Assembly: GCF_900104335.1 (NCBI RefSeq)
Contig: NZ_FMXT01000003.1
Location: 186,001 to 250,000, forward strand
Source of the DNA: Pseudobutyrivibrio sp. YE44
Lineage (GTDB): Bacteria; Bacillota; Clostridia; Lachnospirales; Lachnospiraceae
Length of the DNA stretch: 64,000 nucleotides
Direction: 5' to 3'
In this document: piece by piece, positions 34,401-42,820 of the stretch
How positions within the stretch are numbered: position 1 is the first letter of the stretch
Layout of the letters: the number at the start of each line of letters is the position of its first letter
The notes under the pieces: model-generated
Database searches by the model: none
What the model was told of the DNA's origin: nothing
What the model saw: only the letters and a program-made list of their open reading frames with translations
Made by a program: the position numbers and the translations under genes

Positions 34401-36875
34401 ATGAACCTTAAAGTTTTAAAGACATTAGAGTATGACAAGATAATAGAGCGACTTGCTGAGAAGGCTACCTGTGAGGCAGGAAGACTTCGCTGCCAGCAGT
34501 TGCTTCCAATAAATGATATTGAAGAGATAAAGGTGATGCAGCAGGAGACAGCTTGCGCTTTTAATCGTCTGGTAAAGTTTTCAGATGTAAGCGCCAGTGG
34601 CACCACAGATTTGCGCCCATCTCTTGCCAGACTAGAGCTTGGAAGCTCCCTTGCTATAGACGAGATTCTCGCAGTGGCATCGGTGCTTGAGGTTACAAAG
34701 CGTGTGGCAAAATATGGCTCGCAGATGGAGGAAGAGGATGCCCTTAGCTTCTATTTCAATGGGCTCTCTCCTGAGGTGGCACTTCTTAACGAGATTAGAC
34801 GCTGCATCATTGATGAGGAGACAATCGCAGATGATGCCAGCACAGCCCTCTTTGAGATTCGACGAGGCATGCAGCGCACAAATGAAAAGATTAAGAGTGT
34901 CATGAACTCTCTTCTTAACAACAGCACCACTAGAGGATATTTGCAGGAGCCTGTTGTTACAATGCGTCAAGGCCGCTATTGCTTGCCAGTTCGCTCTGAT
35001 TACAAATCAAGAGTGCCAGGTATGGTTCACGACCAGTCTTCTACAGGAAGCACTTTCTTCATAGAGCCAATGCAGGCTGTAGATTTAAACAACGAGATGC
35101 GCGAGCTTCAGGTTCGCGAGCAGGATGAAATTCAGCGCATCCTTGCAAATCTTTCAAATAGAATTGCTGAGGTTTCAGAAGGCATAATTCGTAATTATGA
35201 ATTACTTACAGAGATAGATTTTATTCTTGCAAAGGGTCGTTACGCTATAGAGCTTAATGCCAGCAACCCAGAGTTCAACGAAGATGGAATTATAAATCTT
35301 CGTGGTGCACGTCATCCACTTCTTGATCCAAAGAAGGTGGTTGCCACAGATATTAAGCTGGGAGAGGATTACAATCTCTTGCTGGTAACTGGTCCTAACA
35401 CTGGTGGTAAGACTGTATCACTTAAGACCTGTGGTCTTCTTACCCTTATGGCCCAGGCTGGTCTTCACATCCCTGCAAAGGATAGAAGCCAGATTGCTGT
35501 CTTTGATGATGTGTATGCGGATATTGGTGATGAGCAGTCAATCGAGCAGTCACTGTCTACATTCTCATCTCATATGGTGAACATTGTCCACATTTTAGAG
35601 GCTATCAACGGTGGCAGCTATTCCCATGAGACAGAGGAATTAATTGCTAAGAATAAAAAGGACTTTGTGTATTCAAAGGTAATTCACGGAACCAATGAGC
35701 CTAACAAGGTGCCACAGTTCCTAATTCTTATTGATGAGCTTTGTGCAGGAACAGATCCAAAGGAAGGCGCAGCACTTGCCCAGTCTATTCTTGATAGACT
35801 TCACACCCTTGATGTTCGCACAATGGCCACCACTCACTATAGTGAGCTGAAGGTTTACGCTCTTTCTACAGAGGGTGTGGAGAACGCATCCTGTGAATTT
35901 TCTCTAGAGACACTTAGTCCAACTTATAGATTAATCATCGGTGTACCTGGAAAGTCTAACGCTTTTGCAATTTCCAGAAAACTTGGTATTCCTGTAGAGT
36001 TAATTGAGGATGCACAGGGCCGATTGTCAGAAAATGATAAATCCTTTGAGGATTTGATGGTTGATTTGGAGCAAAAGCGTCATGAAGTTGAGGAAAATGC
36101 AGCAGAAGCTGCAGCCGCTTTAAAGGAAGCTGAGGCAAAACTTGCCAACGCCACAGCCAAAGAAGAGAAAATTAAATCTCAGCGTGAGGAACTAATCCGT
36201 CAGGCTCACGAGGATGCAGCTGCTATTCTTCAGGAAGCTAAGGATATTGCCGATGAAGCCATTCGTGATTTCAATAAATTTGGAAAGGGTGGCGGAAACA
36301 TTTCTGCCATGGAGGCAAAGCGTGCTGCCCTTGGAAAGGGTGTAAACAAAGCTAAGAGCAAATCCAAGGAAAAGCAGGAGGTTCAGGAAAACCACAATGT
36401 GCCTACTAACCTTCATGTAGGCGACAAGGTTAAGGTACTTTCAATGAACCTTACCGGAAATGTTTGTACACTTCCAAATGCAAAAGGTGATTTACAGGTT
36501 CAGATGGGCATCATGAAATCCACTGTAAACATTAAGGATCTTGTTCTTATTGAGGAAGAGGACAAGTTCGTTCCAAAGAAGGGTACACGTGTGAAGAACA
36601 TGACCTATGGTGGCTTCAACAAGGCGGCATCAATCTCACCAGAGATAAATCTTCTTGGTTGTACCGTTGATGAGGGAATTGCCAAGCTGGAGAAATATTT
36701 GGATGATGCCTATATTAGTCATTTGACTTCAGTTCGTGTGGTTCACGGAAAAGGAACTGGCGCCCTTCGTGCTGGTGTACAGCAGTATCTTCGCAAATGC
36801 AAAAACGTGGCTGAATTTCATTTGGGAGAGTTCGGAGAAGGCGACGCCGGCGTCACAATCGTAACTTTCAAATAA
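34401..36875 (+). CDS. mutS2: MutS2 family endonuclease/ATPase
   Basis: MutS2 is a MutS paralogue that in Firmicutes acts in recombination control and in rescue of collided ribosomes. The Walker A motif is TGPNTGGKTVSLK near residue 332, with DELCAGTDPKEGAAL as Walker B and TTHYSELK after it. A coiled coil spans about residues 545-640. The C-terminal Smr nuclease domain is complete (NLLGCTVDEGIAKLEKYLDDA and VRVVHGKGTGALRAGVQ). At 824 residues it is slightly long. Only a weak AAAGGA ribosome binding site precedes the ATG. Palindromic element R2 copy 3 follows the stop. Confidence 0.93.
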   Translation: MNLKVLKTLEYDKIIERLAEKATCEAGRLRCQQLLPINDIEEIKVMQQETACAFNRLVKFSDVSASGTTDLRPSLARLELGSSLAIDEILAVASVLEVTKRVAKYGSQMEEEDALSFYFNGLSPEVALLNEIRRCIIDEETIADDASTALFEIRRGMQRTNEKIKSVMNSLLNNSTTRGYLQEPVVTMRQGRYCLPVRSDYKSRVPGMVHDQSSTGSTFFIEPMQAVDLNNEMRELQVREQDEIQRILANLSNRIAEVSEGIIRNYELLTEIDFILAKGRYAIELNASNPEFNEDGIINLRGARHPLLDPKKVVATDIKLGEDYNLLLVTGPNTGGKTVSLKTCGLLTLMAQAGLHIPAKDRSQIAVFDDVYADIGDEQSIEQSLSTFSSHMVNIVHILEAINGGSYSHETEELIAKNKKDFVYSKVIHGTNEPNKVPQFLILIDELCAGTDPKEGAALAQSILDRLHTLDVRTMATTHYSELKVYALSTEGVENASCEFSLETLSPTYRLIIGVPGKSNAFAISRKLGIPVELIEDAQGRLSENDKSFEDLMVDLEQKRHEVEENAAEAAAALKEAEAKLANATAKEEKIKSQREELIRQAHEDAAAILQEAKDIADEAIRDFNKFGKGGGNISAMEAKRAALGKGVNKAKSKSKEKQEVQENHNVPTNLHVGDKVKVLSMNLTGNVCTLPNAKGDLQVQMGIMKSTVNIKDLVLIEEEDKFVPKKGTRVKNMTYGGFNKAASISPEINLLGCTVDEGIAKLEKYLDDAYISHLTSVRVVHGKGTGALRAGVQQYLRKCKNVAEFHLGEFGEGDAGVTIVTFK

Positions 36876-36893
36876 ATTTTTAGTAATGTAAAT

Positions 36894-36989
36894 TAGCCCC
36901 TAGTAAGCATCAAGCTCTCAGGTTTCCGAATGAAGCATTCTAAAGCTGAATGAGGAAACACTAAGGCTTGTAGCTGTGACTAGGGGCTA
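36894..36989 (+). repeat. Palindromic element R2, copy 3
   Basis: TAGCCCCTAGT (36894-36904) pairs perfectly with ACTAGGGGCTA (36979-36989). Inside, CAAGC pairs with GCTTG, and AGGTTTCC pairs with GGAAAC with a bulge. The core GAAGCATTCTAAAGCTGA matches copies 1 and 4. It lies between mutS2 and a membrane-protein gene, with no T-run on the plus side. Confidence 0.75.
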
Positions 36990-37007
36990 GAGTAGAAAGA
37001 GAAATAT

Positions 37008-37679
37008 ATGAATAATTTTATTATTGAATATTTAAACATTGAAATTGGCTTAATATGTTTAGTTGAACTAGGCTTTATTATGATGTTCCTAAAGCAGTTC
37101 TTTAAAGAGAAAAATGGGATTTCTCTGTGCATGCTTTTGGTAGCAGTTGGTTTATTCCTGGACGCTTTTTTGATTGCTATTGGTTCTGTAAAGCCTGAAG
37201 GCATTTCTGAAAATGTTAGCAGGGTAAGATTCTTGGCCCATGGCCTTTTGATTCCATTAATGTTTCCTATATGTGGATATGCCCTGGGGTTTGGAAAGAA
37301 AGCAATGAGAATTCTTTGGGCAGTTACTGCAGTAATCATGGTAATTGGATTGGCTCAGGGCTTTGCTGTTAAGCTGGAGCCAGAGGTGCTAGGAAAGACC
37401 TACAGACATGTTTCCAGCGATGCAACCCCAATGTGGGCTGAAAAGGTGAGAAGATTATTATCCTTTGGCACCGTGATACCAGTAATTATTGTTGGAATTT
37501 ATACTTGGGTAAAAAAGAAGAACAAGAATATCTTTTTAGCGGGACTTTTGATGTTTGTTTTTTCAGCAGTAGGTCCAGCTACTGGAAACTTTGATTTAAT
37601 CTTTTTCTTTTCAATGATTGGTGAAGTATTCCTTTGCCTGTTTTTCTACAGATTTCTTGTAGGATTTGCAAAAGTTTAA
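37008..37679 (+). CDS. Integral membrane protein, unknown function
   Basis: I do not recognise this 223-residue protein. It has about six or seven hydrophobic spans (for example IGLICLVELGFIMMFL near residue 13, LWAVTAVIMVIGLAQGFAV near 104, and FFFSMIGEVFLCLFFYRFLVG at the end). There are no clear catalytic motifs. AGAAAGAGAAAT gives a weak ribosome binding site. It follows the R2 palindrome and is not obviously in an operon with mutS2 or the small gene downstream. Confidence 0.7.
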   Translation: MNNFIIEYLNIEIGLICLVELGFIMMFLKQFFKEKNGISLCMLLVAVGLFLDAFLIAIGSVKPEGISENVSRVRFLAHGLLIPLMFPICGYALGFGKKAMRILWAVTAVIMVIGLAQGFAVKLEPEVLGKTYRHVSSDATPMWAEKVRRLLSFGTVIPVIIVGIYTWVKKKNKNIFLAGLLMFVFSAVGPATGNFDLIFFFSMIGEVFLCLFFYRFLVGFAKV

Positions 37680-37821
37680 AGATATAACTTAGTGTGACAA
37701 TAGTGTGATAATTCCTGTGATATATTTTTTTCATCAACAAGGGGTACAGAAAATTAAAAAGTGGCCGATAATAAAATCGGAACAAAAAAGTTGATGAAAA
37801 AATAACAGGAGGATTCGAAAA

Positions 37822-37953
37822 ATGGCAGTTGGTGAAATTATCAGATGTTGTACACTTGAGGAGGTTTTTAGAAAGGCATTCGAGCTTAATAGGGAAGGCA
37901 TCAAGACAGAGTTTGTATCAGCAAATACTCTTCGAGTTGTTGGATTTGTATAA
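37822..37953 (+). CDS. Small 43-residue protein
   Basis: This short gene begins MAVGEIIRCCTLEEVFRKAF and ends TLRVVGFV. Support comes from AGGAGGA 8 bases before the ATG, normal codon use, and a terminator about 60 bases after the stop. The pair of adjacent Cys residues (9-10) and the amphipathic centre (FRKAFELNREG) are the only features seen. It has no signal peptide or membrane span. I know no family for it. It appears to be its own transcription unit, between a membrane-protein gene and the PadR operon. Confidence 0.6.
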   Translation: MAVGEIIRCCTLEEVFRKAFELNREGIKTEFVSANTLRVVGFV

Positions 37954-38011
37954 AGAGAATTAGTGTTTTTACATTTTTCTTTTTCATTTAAATTTCTTCC
38001 TTTTACCCAAG

Positions 38012-38052
38012 AATAGCTATCTAAGGCAAATGCTTTAGGTAGCTATTTTTTT
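38012..38052 (+). terminator. Terminator after small gene
   Basis: ATAGCTATCTAA pairs with TTAGGTAGCTAT (one G-T pair), followed by seven T. Confidence 0.9.
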
Positions 38053-38081
38053 GTGGTTAAAAATAATTTTTAAGAAAGGTG

Positions 38082-38110
38082 TTGACATACTTTATCTGTC
38101 GTAGTATATT
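38082..38110 (+). promoter_or_regulatory. Promoter of the PadR operon
   Basis: TTGACA (38082-38087) and TATATT (38105-38110) are 17 bases apart. The spacer is occupied by the first of four operators. Confidence 0.8.
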
Positions 38111-38174
38111 TACTTCAACAGATGAAGTACTACATCAGACGTAGTAAACCTATCGTAGTATGACAGATGAAGTA
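38088..38174. promoter_or_regulatory. Four tandem PadR-type operators
   Basis: Four 19-bp sites share the form of two 6-base arms around a 7-base spacer: TACTTT-N7-GTAGTA (38088-38106), TACTTC-N7-GAAGTA (38111-38129, perfect), TACTAC-N7-GTAGTA (38128-38146, perfect) and TAGTAT-N7-GAAGTA (38156-38174). Spacers read ATCTGTC, AACAGAT, ATCAGAC and GACAGAT. The first covers the promoter spacer, the rest the early transcribed region. Autoregulation by the PadR protein encoded next is the natural reading. Confidence 0.75.
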
Positions 38175-38248
38175 CATAAAGGAAGCAGCTCATTGACCTA
38201 GGTGATTATAATGCTGCATATTCCCGTAAAGAATAAAGGAGGTTAAAC

Positions 38249-38587
38249 ATGGCTGAAATCAGTAGTGATGTAATCCGAGGCTACAACGACACCATGATTC
38301 TTAGCATCCTAATTAAAGAGCCATCTTATGGTTATGAAATATCAAAGCAGATTAGAAACATTACAGAAGAGAAATACATAATCAAGGAGACAACTCTTTA
38401 TTCTGCATTCACCAGAATGGAGAAAAACGGATACATTGAATCATTCGTTGCAGATCCAGATCCAGAAGGAAATGGAAAGAAACGGACATATTATCGTGTC
38501 ACAGATGCCGGCAGAGAGTTTTACCGTATCAAATGTGAGGAATGGGATTTAACAAAAGAAGTAGTTGAGAAGTTTATTAACAAGTAA
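38249..38587 (+). CDS. PadR family transcriptional regulator
   Basis: This 112-residue PadR-type winged-helix repressor has the N-terminal GYNDTMILSILIKEPSYGYEI, the recognition region with ETTLYSAFTRMEKNGYIES, and the beta-wing RTYYRVTDAGREFY near residues 80-93. AAAGGAGG lies 7 bases upstream. It heads an operon with a permease-prefix (HAAS) membrane protein and a DUF4097 protein, a common PadR arrangement linked to envelope stress in Firmicutes. The four operators upstream indicate self-repression. Confidence 0.93.
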   Translation: MAEISSDVIRGYNDTMILSILIKEPSYGYEISKQIRNITEEKYIIKETTLYSAFTRMEKNGYIESFVADPDPEGNGKKRTYYRVTDAGREFYRIKCEEWDLTKEVVEKFINK

Positions 38588-38610
38588 CAGGATTGAAATA
38601 GGAGAAGATT

Positions 38611-39618
38611 ATGGAAACTATAAAAAATTATTTAGAAGCAATGTTCGCAAGCATGCCTAATACTCCTGAAGTTAGAAAAGCTAAAGATGAGCTGCTTCAA
38701 ATGATGGAGGATAAGTACAATGAAATGATTGCCGAGGGTGTGAATGAAAACACAGCAGTAGGCACAGTTATTTCAGAATTTGGTAATCTTGAGGAGCTGG
38801 CTGAAGATCTTGGACTTACAAAGGAAGTTGAAGAGGTTCAGGAACGTGAGAAGGAACAGCCAAGACGCTTTGTTTCGATGGATGAGATTAAAGACTTCTT
38901 AAACGTTCAAAAGCGTAGAGCATTTATGATTGCCCTTGGTGTATTCCTATGCATCACAAGCGTTGTTTGGCCAATACTTATTGACGCTTTGGCTGGAAAT
39001 AACGGTGAATACTATGGAGCTGCAGTATTTCATACAAAAGCAGAAGCAATGGAAGGTGCATTGTTCTTCATATCTATCGCCATAGCAGTTGGACTTTTTG
39101 TATATAGTGGCATCATGTGCGGCGACTGGAAATACTTAGAAAAGGAAGCTTGCAAGATTGATATGCAGACAGCGGACATGGTCAAAGGTATGCGTTCTGC
39201 TTTCAAGTCTTTTAGAGTCGTTGCTGTAACAATAGGTTGCGTTCTTTGTGTAACAAGTGTTGTTCCTTGCATCCTTTTTGATGAGTCAGAGGTTGTACCT
39301 GTATTCTTGTTTATATTTGTTGGCGTCGGAGTTTTCCTTTTTGTTTACACTGGAATCATTAACGGTGGCTTTGAGAAAGTTTTGAAGTTAAATGATAGAA
39401 AAACACTCAGTGGAAATTATGGAAAAGATGAGGATGATGTTGAATATGTCAGCAAAACAGCAGAGGTTATCATGGAAGTATATTGGTCAACAGTAACCTG
39501 TATTTATTTAATTATTAGCTTCCTTACCTTCAACTGGCACACAACCTGGATTATTTGGCCAATCGCAGCTGTTCTTCGTAAGATTCTGATGACCGCTCTT
39601 GTAAAGGAGGAAGAATAA
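38611..39618 (+). CDS. HAAS/DUF1700-type membrane protein
   Basis: This 335-residue protein has an N-terminal cytosolic helical domain (residues 1-75: KAKDELLQMMEDKYNEMIAEG, GTVISEFGNLEELAEDLGL) of the HAAS/permease-prefix type, usually found next to PadR genes. Four to six membrane spans follow from about residue 100 (ALGVFLCITSVVWPILIDAL, FISIAIAVGLFVYSGIM, VTIGCVLCVTSVVPCILF). It probably transmits envelope signals with its operon partners; that is inference. GGAGAAG lies 5 bases upstream, and the next gene begins at the base after its stop. Confidence 0.8.
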   Translation: METIKNYLEAMFASMPNTPEVRKAKDELLQMMEDKYNEMIAEGVNENTAVGTVISEFGNLEELAEDLGLTKEVEEVQEREKEQPRRFVSMDEIKDFLNVQKRRAFMIALGVFLCITSVVWPILIDALAGNNGEYYGAAVFHTKAEAMEGALFFISIAIAVGLFVYSGIMCGDWKYLEKEACKIDMQTADMVKGMRSAFKSFRVVAVTIGCVLCVTSVVPCILFDESEVVPVFLFIFVGVGVFLFVYTGIINGGFEKVLKLNDRKTLSGNYGKDEDDVEYVSKTAEVIMEVYWSTVTCIYLIISFLTFNWHTTWIIWPIAAVLRKILMTALVKEEE

Positions 39619-40350
39619 ATGAGTAAGAAGATTTATTTAATCATTATTTGGGCCGTGACCCTTGTTGCAATAGTGGCAGGCTGCTTAATGCACTTTAGTG
39701 GCGCATTTAATCTTTTCGGAAAATATGGTCCTCTTGTTGAAAATACTGTTGAGCTATCAGGAGACACATTAACAGGTATCGATATTAATTGTGACTGCGC
39801 AGATTTATATGTTAAGTACGGTGACAAGATTGAAGTTACTTACAAATATCCAAATGGATGTACACCAGAGGTGAAGCTTGAGGATGGTGTATTGACTGTT
39901 AATCAGGAAATGAAAAAAGGATTTGCAATTAATATTTCTGGAAAGAACACCTACAGACTTGATGTTACGATTCCTAGAACAGCCAAGCTTGATGACGTTA
40001 CAGTGAATTTGGATTATGGTGATTTAGATATTGAAGACCTTTGTTGCACATCTATGATTGTTAATACATCCTGTGGTGACGTTGATGTTAAAAATATAGA
40101 AGCAGAGAGTGGAGATTTTTCATTAGATTTTGGAGATTTTGATTTGACAAATTCAATGATTGATAGTGTTAATGCAAAGTGTGATTGCGGAGATTTGGAT
40201 GTAGACGTAGATGCCAAGTATGTAGATGCATTTGTTGACTTTGGAGATGTGGATGTTACAACAGTTGATAAGAATGCTAAAATCACAGTGGATTACGAAT
40301 GTGGTGATGCAACCGTTAACGGCAAAAAAGTGAAGAAAAATCACGACTAG
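39619..40350 (+). CDS. DUF4097-type beta-helix membrane protein
   Basis: This 243-residue protein has one N-terminal membrane anchor (residues 5-26) and an extracytoplasmic region made of short repeats rich in Asp, Cys and Gly (DINCDCADLYVKYGD, VNTSCGDVDVKNIE, VNAKCDCGDLDVDVDA, VDYECGDATVNGK). Such a parallel beta-helix matches DUF4097 adhesin-like domains. It is the last gene of the PadR operon, starting directly after the upstream stop with GGAGG 10 bases before. It probably senses or binds envelope components. The last copy of R2 follows and may end the transcript. Confidence 0.8.
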   Translation: MSKKIYLIIIWAVTLVAIVAGCLMHFSGAFNLFGKYGPLVENTVELSGDTLTGIDINCDCADLYVKYGDKIEVTYKYPNGCTPEVKLEDGVLTVNQEMKKGFAINISGKNTYRLDVTIPRTAKLDDVTVNLDYGDLDIEDLCCTSMIVNTSCGDVDVKNIEAESGDFSLDFGDFDLTNSMIDSVNAKCDCGDLDVDVDAKYVDAFVDFGDVDVTTVDKNAKITVDYECGDATVNGKKVKKNHD

Positions 40351-40395
40351 ATAGCGTCTTGCTCATAATTTGTAGTTGATGTTTAGAAAAAGTAA

Positions 40396-40491
40396 GAGCC
40401 TTTAGTAGGCATCAAGCTCATATGTCTCTCAAGCGAAGCTTTCTATAGCTAAGCGGAGAGATATATGGCTTGTAGTCGTAACTAAAGGCTC
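40396..40491 (+). repeat. Palindromic element R2, copy 4
   Basis: GAGCCTTTAGT (40396-40406) pairs perfectly with ACTAAAGGCTC (40481-40491). CAAGC pairs with GCTTG, and CATATGTCTCTC pairs with GAGAGATATATG with a bulge. The core GAAGCTTTCTATAGCTAAGC matches copies 1 and 3. It lies between convergent genes and may act as a two-way terminator. Confidence 0.75.
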
Positions 40492-40507
40492 GTAGTATTT
40501 ATGTGAA

Positions 40508-42550
40508 CTAACTCCTTATAATTGCTACTTCATATTTCTCTAACGTGAGTTTACGCTCGATTTTGGTGTCGGAGAGAATATCGTAGCCCCTGACATCTTT
40601 GATTACAATTGGAATATTAGTGCAATTCAAATAGAAGTCGTAGCGCTTATCCTCAGAGAAACGAGAGTGCTTTTCAATGCCTATTGGTAACTTCGCATAT
40701 GGGATACCAGCGTGCTCTAACATTTCTCTATAGAGGAATTCAATTTCGTTTTGATCGACTCGACAGGCAACATAGTAAGCATGTCCTTCACCGTAATTGT
40801 TTCGAGTGATGGCAGGAGTACCGGCCATGTAGTCGTTATTATATTTTGCAAGAATATCTGCAGAAACATCTCTAAGCAATTCCTGATAATCATGAACTTC
40901 AACGGAAAGTGAACGTTTGTCGGCCTTGTCTAAAAGACTGATAGACACTTCATCATCAGGATATAGGGTATCGATTTCTTCGGAACGAATACCAAAGACT
41001 TTATCAAGTCCATCTCCAGGAAAACCACCAAGGTTTGCCAACAAATCTTTATTAACATATCCTGTGAAATAGGTGCTCATAAACTGACCACCGGCCTCAA
41101 CAAAGTCTGAAATCTTCTGTCCAATTCCATCATGAAGCACATAAAGCATTGGTGCACAAATAACTTTGTACTTGCTCCAGTCCCCATCAGACGAAATGAT
41201 ATCTGGCTCTACCCCAAGTCTCATGAATTCGTTATAGATGGACATACAGGTCTCATCGAATTTCTTTGTTTCCTTTGCAAGTGCCCATGCATCGTCCACC
41301 GCCCAGCGATTGTCCCAATCAAATATGATGGCGACCTTGTTGTCTGAAAGTGTGCCAGTTACTTCGTATATACGTTTTAAATCTTTCCCAAGGGAAGCAA
41401 CCTCTTTGAAGACTCGAGTGTCGTTTGTTCCAATATGATCAATTACTGCACCGTGCCATTGTTCAGAGGAACCACGGCTCTTTCTGATTTGGAAATACTG
41501 AACAGTATCAGAACCTGCAGCAACTGCCTGCATAGAGATAAGCTTGTGCATGCCAGGACGACGATATTTGTTGTATGGGCGCCAGTTTACAACACCAGGA
41601 GCAGATTCCATCATCATGAAAGGCTGCTCAGGTTTTAAGCTTCTGAAGAGTGCATGATTGAAGCTACGCTCTAACAAATGCGAAGCGTCTGACTGCCAGT
41701 TGTTATGAGCCTCTGGATAATTGTCCCAGCTAATAACGTCAATGAACTGACTCATATAGTGATAATCATAGTCGTAGAACATTTCCATGTAGTTGGTGGT
41801 GGTAGGTTCCTTTGCGCCAGCTGCACGAAGAGTATCAATTTCGAACTTCATGAAATCTGTTGCAGACCAGGTGCTAAATCTCTTCCAATCAAGATTCAAA
41901 CCCAGTACGCAGTTTTCACCATTTGAATATGGAGGGTCAATCTGATCAAAACTATTGAACTTGTGAGACCAGAAGGTGGTCCACCAAGCCTTGTTAAGCT
42001 TTTCAATGTCATGATCGTATCTTTCAGCCAGCCATTCCTGGAACTTCTTGCGACAGGTATCGCAGTAGCAATAGCCACCAAGCTCATTAGAAATGTGCCA
42101 CATTAAAAGTCCAGGATGATTTGCAAATCTCTGAGCCAAAGCTGTATCCATAATGCGGACTTTCTCACGATACTCTGGAGACTGCATGCAATGATTATGG
42201 CGAACACCATGATGGTTTCTTACTCCGCGCTCATCACATCTCATGGCAGATGGATATTTTTCATCAAGCCAAGCAGGACGTGCACCTGTTGGAGTGGCAA
42301 GAACAGTATATATTCCATTGTCGTAGAGGCGGTCCATAATCTCTGCCAACCAGTCAAAGTTTATATTGCCCTCTGTTGGTTCGTGGACAGACCAAGAAAA
42401 CACTCCCATAGTGACAGTGTTGATGCCAGCCTCCTTCATTAAATCTATATCTTTTCTCAAAATATCAGGTCGATCAAGCCACTGCTCTGGATTATAATCT
42501 CCACCATGAAGCAGGCCATTAACCTGAGGAAATAAAATCTTCTTGTTCAT
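40508..42550 (-). CDS. Beta-galactosidase, glycoside hydrolase family 42
   Basis: This 680-residue GH42 enzyme would release galactose from beta-galactosides. It begins VNGLLHGGDYNPEQWLDRPD, the family N-terminus. The acid/base Glu is in WHISNELGGYC near residue 155, and the nucleophile in MMMESAPGVVNWRP near 316. Three metal Cys lie in CYCDTCRKKF near 163. A trimerisation/beta-galactosidase middle domain and a small C-terminal domain follow. There is no signal peptide, so it acts on imported sugars. A possible catabolite-repression core (GAAAACG at 42658-42664) and an R3-like hairpin lie upstream. Confidence 0.93.
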   Translation of the reverse strand: MNKKILFPQVNGLLHGGDYNPEQWLDRPDILRKDIDLMKEAGINTVTMGVFSWSVHEPTEGNINFDWLAEIMDRLYDNGIYTVLATPTGARPAWLDEKYPSAMRCDERGVRNHHGVRHNHCMQSPEYREKVRIMDTALAQRFANHPGLLMWHISNELGGYCYCDTCRKKFQEWLAERYDHDIEKLNKAWWTTFWSHKFNSFDQIDPPYSNGENCVLGLNLDWKRFSTWSATDFMKFEIDTLRAAGAKEPTTTNYMEMFYDYDYHYMSQFIDVISWDNYPEAHNNWQSDASHLLERSFNHALFRSLKPEQPFMMMESAPGVVNWRPYNKYRRPGMHKLISMQAVAAGSDTVQYFQIRKSRGSSEQWHGAVIDHIGTNDTRVFKEVASLGKDLKRIYEVTGTLSDNKVAIIFDWDNRWAVDDAWALAKETKKFDETCMSIYNEFMRLGVEPDIISSDGDWSKYKVICAPMLYVLHDGIGQKISDFVEAGGQFMSTYFTGYVNKDLLANLGGFPGDGLDKVFGIRSEEIDTLYPDDEVSISLLDKADKRSLSVEVHDYQELLRDVSADILAKYNNDYMAGTPAITRNNYGEGHAYYVACRVDQNEIEFLYREMLEHAGIPYAKLPIGIEKHSRFSEDKRYDFYLNCTNIPIVIKDVRGYDILSDTKIERKLTLEKYEVAIIRS

Positions 42551-42577
42551 TTGAAAATCTCCTATGAATCTGAAAAT

Positions 42578-42617
42578 CTCTGATGGCTTCTCCTTTAGAA
42601 GAAGCTGCCTGATGAGG
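42578..42617 (-). repeat. R3-like hairpin before beta-galactosidase
   Basis: On the minus strand the sequence CCTCATCAGGCAGC is followed by a GCTTCTTCTAAAGGAGAAGC hairpin and CATCAG. It matches the luxS element apart from loss of the first hairpin. It lies 28 bases before the start codon. Confidence 0.45.
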
Positions 42618-42730
42618 TGTTAATAATACTGATATTAATTTATCACAGAAAAACAGCGAAAACGATTAATATTTGCGGAAAAAAGTGATAAATTCAATCA
42701 TCTATTTCTAGTAGGTTATGCTATTAACTA

Positions 42731-42759
42731 TTGAGTATAGTGATAAATATTTTTATAAT
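42731..42759 (+). promoter_or_regulatory. Promoter of AAC(3)-like gene
   Basis: TTGAGT (42731-42736) and TATAAT (42754-42759) have a 17-base spacer. Transcription would start near 42766, about 10 bases before a LacI-type operator. Confidence 0.65.
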
Positions 42760-42775
42760 TTGAACAAATAGTGAG

Positions 42776-42789
42776 TAAACCGTTTAAAC
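42776..42789. promoter_or_regulatory. LacI-type operator O1
   Basis: TAAACCGTTTAAAC is the inverse complement of the TTTAAACGGTTAA words at the malto-oligosaccharide locus (44429, 44543, 44598). It sits just after the predicted start of the AAC(3)-like transcript. Confidence 0.7.
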
Positions 42790-42820
42790 ATACAAGAAGT
42801 CATATTTATTGGAGGATGAA

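Noticed and set aside
25916-40491. CRISPR array or direct-repeat array formed by the R2 copies
   Set aside because: Copies are kilobases apart, vary in length and orientation, and no cas genes are present.
42656-42670. Catabolite-repression (cre) site before the beta-galactosidase gene
   Set aside because: Only the core GAAAACG agrees; the outer positions of the consensus do not, so it is not listed as a feature.
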